From the NCBI RefSeq assembly GCF_002806945.1, contig NZ_NIHC01000004.1:124001-188000 (forward strand): 64,000 bases of DNA. Reading direction: 5' to 3'. Below are positions 1 to 8,600 of the stretch, piece after piece; position 1 is the stretch's first letter, and the number at the start of each line of letters is the position of its first letter. Made by a program: the position numbers and the translations under genes. The DNA is from Marinobacter salexigens. GTDB lineage: Bacteria > Pseudomonadota > Gammaproteobacteria > Pseudomonadales > Oleiphilaceae. A model generated the notes under the pieces. The model was given only the letters and a program-made list of their open reading frames with translations, had not been told where the DNA came from and made no database searches.

Positions 1-303
1 CATATCGCTGTTAATGGTACGGATGTTGTAGCGCTGGTTGCGGGCGAGTATGTCGAAGTCTGCCTCCACCTGTTCTATGTCAGGCGAAGGCAGGTTCGAT
101 AAATCGAAATCGAACAGATTACTCAGGCTGATGTCGATTTCGGTGTTGCCCTTAACGGTAAGCGTCAATACCTCGCCCTCGTAAAGTCGGGTTCTGTCTG
201 GCTCCACCGAGAGCTCGCTGGCGTGTGCTGATAGCCCGATAGCCATCAAAAGAGCCATAAAAACCGTCAGCCAGATTGTGGGTATGATCGGCTGTTTTAC
301 CAT
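1..303 (-). CDS. batD: BatD family protein, partial (N-terminal part)
   Basis: Only the first ~101 codons lie in the window; the gene runs off the left edge. The start is the ATG whose complement ends at 303, and it overlaps the stop of the upstream BatB-BatC gene (ATGGTAA). The protein begins with a signal peptide (hydrophobic WLTVFMALLMAIGLSAHAS), followed by a beta-rich stretch (SVEPDRTRLYEGEVLTLTV) typical of the BatD N-terminus. BatD proteins are periplasmic/membrane proteins of the Bat (aerotolerance) operons, with no proven biochemical activity. The call rests on this N-terminus and on being the last visible gene of a MoxR-DUF58-BatA-BatB operon. Confidence 0.85.
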   Translation of the reverse strand, partial: MVKQPIIPTIWLTVFMALLMAIGLSAHASELSVEPDRTRLYEGEVLTLTVKGNTEIDISLSNLFDFDLSNLPSPDIEQVEADFDILARNQRYNIRTINSDM

Positions 304-2096
304 GGTGTATCACCTTCATCAGATGGTGTCTGGCGTTCCTGATACTGTTGCAGGAATTTTCTCTGTAGAAGCCCGCCCGGATTGTCTGGTACCCGTCGCA
401 AGGACTGCTCTTGGCTCTGGGTCAGAGGTGTTTCGGATACCGGCGCGGGTGCCTGAGTTTCTTGATCTCCAGGCTCTGCCTCCATGGCTTGAGCGCCTGC
501 CTCGTTGCTTTCAGACTCATCGGCTGGATTTTGCTGGTCGGGCTCTTCCGTTTTGCCGTTCTGTTGCTGATCGCCGTTTTGCGTCTGGTCAGAGTTTTCG
601 TCGGAGCTTTGGCTCTGCTCCTCGCTTTGGTTGTCACCGGCTGAATCGGAGGGGTTTTCCTGTTGCTGGTCGCCTTGGTCGTTTGAGTCCGAGGAGTTCT
701 GATCGCCCTGATCCTGATTGGATTGTTCCTTCTGCTGCTGTTTGAGCAGGTCTTCAACCAGCTTGCGGTTAAAGTGGGCGTCTTCCATCTCCGGGCTGCT
801 GTCCAGAGCGCTGTCATAGGCCTCAAGCGCTTCCTGCAGCTTACCGGCACGGGCAAGGGCGTTGCCACGGTTGTAATCTGCAAGAGCGGTATCTGCCCGG
901 GAGAAGGCTTTGGCGGCGTCCTCGTAACGTTCTGCTTTGTAGAGCGCCGACCCCAGCCATTCCGGGGACTTCAATATCTCTGCTGCCGCACCCGGGTCGT
1001 CCTTGATCAGTTGCGCCGCTCGTTGGTCTTCCCGTTGCCAAAAGCTGCCCCAATCAAGAGCAGCAGCGGGCTGTGGTATGGCTGGCAAAAAAAGAAGCGC
1101 CATGGCGGTAAAGGCTCCCCGGCGCCAGCCTAGTAATAGTAACGGCAAAGCCAGCCATAACAGCCAGTAACCATCGTCTTGCCAGCGGTTGATCGTTAGT
1201 CCTGTGTCATTGTCCTGCCACTCGTCGGACTCCACAGGGCGAAGCTTCAGGGCGGTTATGTCTTTGTCATCCAGGGTCAGTTCATGGCTGGTACCACCGC
1301 TGCTTCGAGCCAGCTTCGCGAGCACGTCGGGGTCGGTGCGGGTTATCACAATCTTGCCGTTGTCCCGTATAAAACCCCGGCGGGCAAGTGGAATCGGGCC
1401 ACCATTGCGGGTACCTGCTGCCAGAGTGCTGAGGGTATACCCGGTGCCTTTTAGTGAATTACGGATAGTCTCTTGATAGCGCTCTGGAACACCATCGGTA
1501 ATCAACAGAATGCGGCCCTGACCTGGTGCGCCTTGCTCCAGAAGCGCCCGCGCTCTGGCAACTGCCAGGTCGGCGCGGTTGCCCTGAGCCGGCATGATAA
1601 TCGGATCAAGTACGCTGAGCATGCCGGTGAGCGTGTTGCTGTCGTCCGTGAGGGGGGTAACAACGTGTGCATCGCCCGAGTAGACAACCAGTCCGGTAAG
1701 GCTACCTTCCCGAACCGCAAGAATATCGCGGATTTTGCGCTTTGCCCGGGTAAGTCGATCGGGTTCCAGATCCGTCGCCAGCATGGATAAGGACAGATCG
1801 AGCGCGATCACCAGGCTGTCCCCCGGCTTTTTTAGAGGTGTTGGGGCTTCGCGCCACGCAGGCCCTGCAAGAGCCACTGCCAGGAGAACGATTGCGCTGA
1901 TGGCGGGTACAAGTCTCGATCCGCGCTTGTTTGTTGTGCCGCCATAACGCCGGATGACCGGCGATAAAAACTGTTCTGGAATGAAGCCAGACCAGCCGCT
2001 ATCCCCGGAACTCTTGCGCTTCAGCGCCAGGTAAAGCACCGGCACCACTAGCAATAGAAGAAGCCAGAGCGGGCGCATAAAATGGAAATCAGCCAT
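297..2096 (-). CDS. batB: BatB-BatC fusion: VWA domain and TPR protein
   Basis: Membrane protein of 599 residues. I chose the ATG at 2096 rather than an upstream start at 2171, because AGGAG sits 9 nt before it and it overlaps the batA stop (ATGGCTGA). Order: N-terminal membrane helix (~8-25), second helix (~62-79), von Willebrand A domain with an intact MIDAS D-L-S-L-S at residue ~100, two helices (~325-360), then a TPR region (~385-450) and a Gln/Asn/Ser/Glu/Asp-rich low-complexity tail (~455-560). The VWA half matches BatB and the TPR plus acidic tail matches BatC, so this is a natural fusion of the two. VWA proteins of MoxR operons are thought to work with the ATPase in metal-dependent assembly or stress tolerance; the exact role is unproven. 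Confidence 0.9.
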   Translation of the reverse strand: MADFHFMRPLWLLLLLVVPVLYLALKRKSSGDSGWSGFIPEQFLSPVIRRYGGTTNKRGSRLVPAISAIVLLAVALAGPAWREAPTPLKKPGDSLVIALDLSLSMLATDLEPDRLTRAKRKIRDILAVREGSLTGLVVYSGDAHVVTPLTDDSNTLTGMLSVLDPIIMPAQGNRADLAVARARALLEQGAPGQGRILLITDGVPERYQETIRNSLKGTGYTLSTLAAGTRNGGPIPLARRGFIRDNGKIVITRTDPDVLAKLARSSGGTSHELTLDDKDITALKLRPVESDEWQDNDTGLTINRWQDDGYWLLWLALPLLLLGWRRGAFTAMALLFLPAIPQPAAALDWGSFWQREDQRAAQLIKDDPGAAAEILKSPEWLGSALYKAERYEDAAKAFSRADTALADYNRGNALARAGKLQEALEAYDSALDSSPEMEDAHFNRKLVEDLLKQQQKEQSNQDQGDQNSSDSNDQGDQQQENPSDSAGDNQSEEQSQSSDENSDQTQNGDQQQNGKTEEPDQQNPADESESNEAGAQAMEAEPGDQETQAPAPVSETPLTQSQEQSLRRVPDNPGGLLQRKFLQQYQERQTPSDEGDTPW

Positions 2097-3117
2097 CACC
2101 CACACTCCTGCCTGTGATCTGTCTAGCCCGGCCAAACTTGCCTGCGCTGCGCCTGAATACAAACAGGCCAAGCCAAAGAGCGACAGCCAAACCCGCAGGC
2201 CAGAAGAACAGATCGGTTACCGGGCGGTAGGTTTTGCCCTCCAGCTCAATGGGCTCAAGTTGGTTGATGGTTTCGTAAATCAGTTCCAGCTCTGGCAGGC
2301 TGCGGGCTCGAAAATACTCACCGCCAGTCTGTTGGGCCATTCGTATCAGCAGGTTTTCGTCGAGATCTCTGGAAGGATTCACCCGGCGAGAGCCAAGCAG
2401 GCCGCGGCGGATCATGGAGTCGGCACCTATGCCGATGGTGTATAGGCGAACCCCGGCAGCGGCGGCAATTTCTGTCGCTTTATCGGGAGTAATTTGCCCC
2501 GCGGTGTTGGCACCATCGGTAAGTAGCACCACGACCCGTTGTTGCTGGGGGCGCTCTCGCAAGCGCTTGGTGGCGAGGCCGACTGCATCGCCAATGGCGG
2601 TTGCGCGCCCGGCCATGCCAATGCCTGATTCCTGCAAAAGCGTTTCGAGGGTTTTCAGATCGAAGGTCAAAGGCGCCTGAACATAGGGCTCGGTGCCGAA
2701 CAGTATCAGGCCCAGCCTGTCACCTTCCCGGTGAGCAATAAAGTCATTCAGTACTCTTTTAACGGCCTGTAATCGATTAATACTGCGGCCCTGAATGATC
2801 ATGTCCTGCTCTTCCATGCTGGGTGAAATGTCTACCACCAACATCAGATCGCGCCCTGATACGGGCATTTGCACTTGTTCACCGACATGTTGTGGCCTTG
2901 CCAGCGCCAGCACCAGCAGGGCCCAGGCCAATATAAGCAAAAGACTTTGCCAGGGTGGCACGCTATTGCCCTGGCGAGTCACTCCGGGTAAATCCGAGAG
3001 CCAGTGCCCAACCGGGAAAACCGGAGCATCCACAGGGTGTGCGGCGGGTTTTTTCCATTGTAAAAGCAGAGGCACCAGAATCAGCAGTAGTACCCAGGGG
3101 TAGCTGAGGCTCAGCAT
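2089..3117 (-). CDS. batA: BatA-like VWA domain membrane protein
   Basis: 342 residues from the ATG at 3117, which overlaps the preceding stop (ATGCTGA). An upstream in-frame start at 3270 would lie inside the previous gene and is rejected. It has an N-terminal hydrophobic segment (LLLILVPLLL), a second near residues 60-76, a VWA domain with MIDAS D-I-S-P-S at about residue 94 and a downstream DGAN loop, and a C-terminal helix (~300-320). It is the single-VWA partner (BatA) of the BatB-like protein downstream. The tight overlaps on both sides indicate translational coupling within the MoxR operon. Confidence 0.9.
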   Translation of the reverse strand: MLSLSYPWVLLLILVPLLLQWKKPAAHPVDAPVFPVGHWLSDLPGVTRQGNSVPPWQSLLLILAWALLVLALARPQHVGEQVQMPVSGRDLMLVVDISPSMEEQDMIIQGRSINRLQAVKRVLNDFIAHREGDRLGLILFGTEPYVQAPLTFDLKTLETLLQESGIGMAGRATAIGDAVGLATKRLRERPQQQRVVVLLTDGANTAGQITPDKATEIAAAAGVRLYTIGIGADSMIRRGLLGSRRVNPSRDLDENLLIRMAQQTGGEYFRARSLPELELIYETINQLEPIELEGKTYRPVTDLFFWPAGLAVALWLGLFVFRRSAGKFGRARQITGRSVGDG

Positions 3118-3581
3118 TTTTGCGCCTCCAGCCAGATACGGGCGAATTCCAGGGCCTGGGCCGGTTCGGTTGTCGGTTCCGGTTGCCAGGCGCTGTTTAT
3201 CAAGGCGTCGACAATGGGGCGATGTGCGATTCGGCCATCGGGGAGGTGGCGTATCAAACACTCGGCCCATTGCTCACCGGTTTGGGCTTCAGGAATTTCC
3301 TCTGGGTAACGTATCCGTGCCACTCGTTTAAGCAGTGTATTGAGTTGCGTGAACCACTGGGGGTCTTTAACGGCCGAGCGCTCAAGAATGGCCAGCTCGG
3401 CTTTTGCAAGCCGCAGCCAACGATTTCGACGGTGGCGACGAAGAGCAACCCAGGTCAAAGCTGTGACAGCAACAATCAGGATAAAGCCAAGAATCCACCA
3501 GCCAAACGCAGGGGGCCAGAAGCCCCCGGTTTGTGGCAGGTGAATATCTCGCAGCTGGCTGAGGGGGGCGTCGGGCATCAT
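3111..3581 (-). CDS. DUF4381 domain protein
   Basis: 156-residue protein with one strong membrane helix (~25-46, PPAFGWWILGFILIVAVTAL) followed by an Arg-rich cytoplasmic helical region. The start (MMPDAPLSQLRDIHLPQ) and the FGWWILG helix are typical of DUF4381 proteins, which are found almost only between DUF58 and VWA genes in MoxR operons. It overlaps the DUF58 gene by 4 nt (ATGA) and batA by 7 nt. No activity is known. Confidence 0.85.
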   Translation of the reverse strand: MMPDAPLSQLRDIHLPQTGGFWPPAFGWWILGFILIVAVTALTWVALRRHRRNRWLRLAKAELAILERSAVKDPQWFTQLNTLLKRVARIRYPEEIPEAQTGEQWAECLIRHLPDGRIAHRPIVDALINSAWQPEPTTEPAQALEFARIWLEAQKC

Positions 3582-4510
3582 CCGATACGCCCCCCGGGCC
3601 CGAGAATGGGTTTAAGGCTCAAAGCTGGTGCTTTCCGGGTTGAAATGTTTGTTGCCCTCACACCGGACAATCGGAAGCATTCTTCAAGCCTGGCTTCGTG
3701 CTGAGTCGTTTTGTCATGCCAGGCCTGCTGAAAACTGTTGTTGGATGCATCAAACCAGATTGGCCCATCGATTCCGGCGATGGCAAAGCGCCCGCTTTGC
3801 GGTAATTCTTGCTCCAATGGATCCACTACCCGCAACGCGCTGACACTGTTATGGCGTGCCAAGGCGCCCAACAGCGCTGGGGTATTTTCGGAGATGCCGA
3901 GAAAATCGCTGAGTACGAAGATCCGGCTGCCAGTGTGGGCAACGCGCCTGGCCTCAGTCAGTGCGGTGTCCAGGGTGATCTCTGATGCGGAGTTCTCTAG
4001 TGAGGTTCGCTGATGGTTGGCGAGGGTGTCCAACAACTGCAGAACGGACTTCTTTCGCCGCGCCGGGCGCTGTACGTTCAAGGTGTTACCGTTAAATACG
4101 ATACCGCCAACCTGGTCACCTGCCAAAAGCGCAAGCCAGGCAAGGATGGCCGCAAGTTGGGCACAGCGAACCTGCTTGAAAGCACCAGTACTGCCAAAGA
4201 AGAGCGTAGGGCCCAGATCGCACAGTAGCAGTACCGGGCGTTCACGTTCTTCTTCGTAAAGTTTGGTGTGAGGCGCCTGGCGCCGCGCTGTTACCCGCCA
4301 GTCGATACTGCGGATGTCGTCTCCTGGCTGGTAAAGCCGTACCTCCGCAAAGGCCATGCCGCGTCCACGCTGTGCAGAGCGCTGGAGTCCGGCCTGCCGC
4401 GCTCGTGCCTGCTGTGCCGAGGGTAACTTCAGTGCCCGAGCATCCGCCTGCAGGCGAATAAGTGCCTGCAAGCTGGCGCGGGTTGTTTCATCACTGGCGC
4501 GTAGATCCAT
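3578..4510 (-). CDS. DUF58 domain protein (MoxR partner)
   Basis: 310 residues, no clear membrane segment. It carries the DUF58 signature region (GMAFAEVRLYQPGDDIRSIDWRVTAR is the family hallmark, at ~51-76), then a VWA-like fold with VLLLCDLG in place of a classic MIDAS. It is the second gene of the MoxR operon, 8 nt after the moxR stop and overlapping the DUF4381 gene by 4 nt. DUF58 proteins are common partners of MoxR AAA+ ATPases and are probably clients or adaptors; this role is inferred from context. Confidence 0.9.
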   Translation of the reverse strand: MDLRASDETTRASLQALIRLQADARALKLPSAQQARARQAGLQRSAQRGRGMAFAEVRLYQPGDDIRSIDWRVTARRQAPHTKLYEEERERPVLLLCDLGPTLFFGSTGAFKQVRCAQLAAILAWLALLAGDQVGGIVFNGNTLNVQRPARRKKSVLQLLDTLANHQRTSLENSASEITLDTALTEARRVAHTGSRIFVLSDFLGISENTPALLGALARHNSVSALRVVDPLEQELPQSGRFAIAGIDGPIWFDASNNSFQQAWHDKTTQHEARLEECFRLSGVRATNISTRKAPALSLKPILGPGGRIG

Positions 4511-4518
4511 GGCCAGCC

Positions 4519-5481
4519 TCAGGCGCTCACAGGTACACGGTCAACCAGGCGCTGTATTACTGTATCGGCGGTTATGCCTTCTGCTTCAGCCTCGAAGGTC
4601 AGCAGTATCCTGTGTCTGAGCACATCAAAAGCCACAGCGCGAATATCATCTGGTGTTACATAATCTCTGCCGTTGAGCCACGCAATGGCACGGGAGCACC
4701 GGTCGAGCGCAATAGTGCCGCGTGGGCTAGCTCCAAAGGCTGTCCAGCGTGCGAGTTCCGGGTCCAGGCTGCCCGGGTCTCTGGTTGCCAGAACCAAGGC
4801 AAGCAGGTATTGCTCAACTGATTCGGCCATAAATATATCGGCAGCCTCAGCACGGGCTTCGAAAACCTGATCGGCGGTCAGTCGAATCTCAGCTTCTGGC
4901 TGGCCTTGCCTGTAATCATTTCTGGCCAGATGCAGAATGGCCTGCTCTGCCTGAGCGGAAGGGTACCCGATCACCACATGCATCAAGAAGCGGTCAAGCT
5001 GGGCTTCTGGCAACGGGTATGTTCCTTCCTGCTCAATAGGGTTCTGAGTCGCCATCACCATAAACAGGCGATCCAGCGGGAAGGTGCGCATGCCCACGCT
5101 GACCTGGCGTTCACCCATAGCTTCAAGCAGAGCGGACTGAACTTTGGCTGGAGCCCGGTTGATCTCATCCGCCAGGACCAGGTTGTGGAAAATCGGCCCT
5201 TGCTGGAACTCGAAAAGCCCGGTTTCTGCCCGGTATATCTCGCTGCCGGTAACGTCGGATGGCAGTAAGTCCGGGGTAAATTGAATGCGATGGAAATCCC
5301 CGGTCAGGTGATCTGCCAGGGCCTTTATGGCGGTGGTTTTGGCAAGCCCTGGAGCACCCTCAACCAGAAGATGACCGTCCGCAAGTAATGCAGTGAGCAG
5401 GCGATCAACCAGTTTTTCCTGCCCAATAATCCTTTTGGCTAGCTGTACCCTTAGTTCACCGAACGTATGCTGTAACGACAT
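4519..5481 (-). CDS. moxR: MoxR family AAA+ ATPase
   Basis: 320-residue AAA+ ATPase. Walker A GAPGLAKT (~41-48), Walker B with the VLADEINRAP motif (~102-111), sensor 1 region ATQNPIEQEGTYPLPEAQLD (~145-165) and a C-terminal lid domain are all visible. MoxR ATPases are chaperone-like and act with VWA proteins. This is the first gene of a six-gene minus-strand operon (moxR, DUF58, DUF4381, batA, batBC, batD), so the operon promoter should lie in 5482-5611, which it shares with divergent gdhB. Confidence 0.95.
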   Translation of the reverse strand: MSLQHTFGELRVQLAKRIIGQEKLVDRLLTALLADGHLLVEGAPGLAKTTAIKALADHLTGDFHRIQFTPDLLPSDVTGSEIYRAETGLFEFQQGPIFHNLVLADEINRAPAKVQSALLEAMGERQVSVGMRTFPLDRLFMVMATQNPIEQEGTYPLPEAQLDRFLMHVVIGYPSAQAEQAILHLARNDYRQGQPEAEIRLTADQVFEARAEAADIFMAESVEQYLLALVLATRDPGSLDPELARWTAFGASPRGTIALDRCSRAIAWLNGRDYVTPDDIRAVAFDVLRHRILLTFEAEAEGITADTVIQRLVDRVPVSA

Positions 5482-5611
5482 GGAAATTGATTGCTCTCGT
5501 GCGTAAGTAGTTGCCGCAGTTTTGGTGTCTGGCCGGCAAAAATCAAGGGTTTGACTATGCTTATCTCACGATATCCCTATTACGTTTATTTCACACACTT
5601 TGAGGTCGCCC

Positions 5612-8600
5612 ATGAATGCGCTGACAGTGGCTAGCAAAGATCAGTTTTTTGAGCTTTTGACTGAAGAATTCTCCAAGAAGCTTGCCAAGGCCGAAGCCAA
5701 GAAAATCAGCGAATTTGCAAAGCAGCATTACGCCCATATTCCACTGGATGAACTTCTTGGCCGGCGCCTGTCTGATACCTACGGCGCGGCAATGGCTGCC
5801 TGGCAGTTTATGCAAAAGCGCAGTGCAGACGAAACGTCTGTCGCTGTCTTTAATCCGGATCTGGAAAGTGACGGCTGGCAATCTACCCACACGGTTGTGT
5901 TTATTCTGCATCCGAACATTCCCTTCCTGATTGATTCCCTGCGTATTGCCATTAACCAGAGGGAAATTGCAACACACTCCATTCAGCATTCCATTTTGCA
6001 CCTGGAGCGGGACAATGCAGGCCAGCTTAAAGACTTGCTTGCGGTCAAGAAAAGCGAAGCGGCTTCTGCTTACGAAGCCTTTATTGTTCTCGAAATTGCC
6101 AGACACAGTAAGCCGGAAGATTTGAAAGAGCTTGAGGAACTGCTGCAAACCGTCCTGCACGAGGTTCGTATTGCAGTGTCGGATTTCCCGGTTGTCACCG
6201 ATAAGGTCAAGCAGATCATTAAAGAGCTGGATAACACCTCAGCAGGGGTGAACAGCGCGCAAAAGGAAGAGGCGCAAGCGTTCCTGACATGGCTGGTGAA
6301 TGATCACTTTACGTTTCTTGGCTACGACGAGTATGACTTTGCCAAGGATAAATCCGGTATGGTTGTTCGCCGGGTTGAGAAGTCCGAACTGGGAATACTT
6401 CGTGTAAACAATGAGCGGCCAGAGATGGTTCGTCTTGACAAGCTGCCTCAGCGTACGCGCCATGAAATGACGCGTGCGGATGATATTTTTATTTTCGCAA
6501 AGTCTGCCCAGCGTTCGCGGGTTCACCGCCCTGCCTATCCGGATTATATCGCGGTTAAAAAGTTCAACAAAAAAGGTGAGGTAGTTGGCGAACGCCGATT
6601 TCTGGGCCTGTATACGTCTCGCGCATACAATGAGCGGCCGGATGAAATACCGCTGCTCAGACGCAAATTCCAGAATGTCATGAAGCGCTCAGGGTTCCTG
6701 AGAGAAGATTACGCAGGTAAAGAACTGGAACAGATTCTTACGCTCTACCCCCGTGACGAGCTGTTCCAGATTGCCGAGGATGAGCTTCTGGATGTGGCAA
6801 AGAATATCTTGTACATACAGGAGCGCCACCGTATTGAGCTGTTCATGCGTGAAGATATTTACGGTCAGTTTGTTACCTGTCTGGCATTTTTTCCGAGAGA
6901 CATATACGACACCGAGCTCCGCTTGAAGGTAGAGCGGGTGCTGCTAGACGAGCTGGGCGCTGAAGATATCGAGTTTGTGACGCACTTTTCCGAGTCTGTA
7001 CTGGCTCGAGTGCAGTTCACTATCCGTGTTCCTCAGGTTGAAAATCGCAAATTGCCGTTTGCTGAAATCCGGGAGAAAGTCATCGAACTTGCCCAGTCCT
7101 GGCGCGACGGGCTCTCCAGTGCCCTCAGCGAAACCTTTGGAGAAGAGAAGGGTAACGAGCTCCAACGCCTGTGGGCGAGTGGTTTCCCGGCGAGCTACAC
7201 CGAGATGTTCTCGCCACGGCGAGCGGCCATTGATCTGGAGCACATCTCGGCAGCCTCTAACCGCAGCGACCTGACCATGAGCTTATACCGGGCGCTGGAG
7301 GAAAACGAAAGTACGCTGCATTTCAAGCTGTTTTATCCCGACCAGTCCCTGCCACTTTCAGATGTTATGCCTATTTTTGATAATCTGGGCTTCCGCGTTC
7401 TGGGCGAGCATCCGTTTGAGGTAACAGACCGGAACAATAAAACCGTATGGATTCATGATTTCACTCTCTATGCCCATGGCGGCGAGGTTGTTGATATTCA
7501 TAGGGTAAGGCCGATCTTCGAGGAGCTGTTTCACCGTGTGTGGTTCGGCGAAGCGGAAAACGATGCCTTCAATCGTATGCTCGTAACCTCTTATATGAGC
7601 TGGCGGGAAATTGCATTACTACGCACCTATGCCCGCTACATGCGCCAGATCCGCTTCTCTAACAGCCAGACCTTTATCTCCAACACCCTGGTGAACCATG
7701 TGGAGCTCACCCGGATATTGCTGGAATACTTTGAGGTGCGTTTCAATCCGGATCGCTTCAAGAGCGAGGCCAAGTGCCAGGCTGCCCAGCAGAAATTGGA
7801 GATTGAGTTCAATGCTGGCCTGGAAGAGGTGGATAATCTGAGTGAAGACCGTGTGCTCCGCCTTTATCTGATGCTGATGCAGGCCACGCTTCGCACCAAC
7901 TACTACCAGCTGGACGAAGCCGGCCAGCCCAAGCCTTATATCAGTGTGAAGTTTGACCCTTCCGGAATCCCGGACATGCCACTGCCGCTGCCTGTATACG
8001 AAATATTTGTGTACTCGCCACGAGTGGAGGGCGTGCATTTGCGCGGGGGCAAGGTCGCCCGGGGCGGTTTGCGTTGGTCGGATCGTTTTGAGGACTATCG
8101 CACCGAGGTTCTGGGCCTGGTAAAAGCCCAGCAAGTAAAGAATGCAGTGATCGTTCCTGTGGGTGCCAAAGGCGGCTTTGTTGCCAAGCGCCTGCCGGAT
8201 TCCTCTGATCGCGAAGCGTTCCAGGCTGAAGGCGTTGCAGCCTACAAAACGTTTATCCGAGGTTTGCTCGATATTACTGACAACCTGGTAGACGCAAAAA
8301 TACAGCCACCAGAGCGCGTGGTTCGCCACGATTCGGACGACCACTACCTGGTTGTAGCAGCCGATAAGGGTACAGCTACATTCTCTGATATTGCCAATGG
8401 GTTGGCGGCAGAATATAACTTCTGGATGGGCGATGCCTTTGCCTCCGGCGGCAGCAATGGCTATGACCATAAGAAAATGGGTATTACTGCCCGGGGTGCC
8501 TGGGTGTCTGTTGAGCGCCACTTCCGCGAGTTGGGCATAAACCCGGCGGAGGATGAGTTTACTGCCATTGGCATTGGCGACATGGCTGGGGATGTGTTCG

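Noticed and set aside
5551-5583. TTGACT followed by TATTAC as a gdhB promoter
   Set aside because: The spacer is 21 bp and no better -10 lies at 16-18 bp, so I do not call it.
7619-8521. 300-codon frame antisense to gdhB
   Set aside because: It lies over the catalytic core of gdhB and has no family features.
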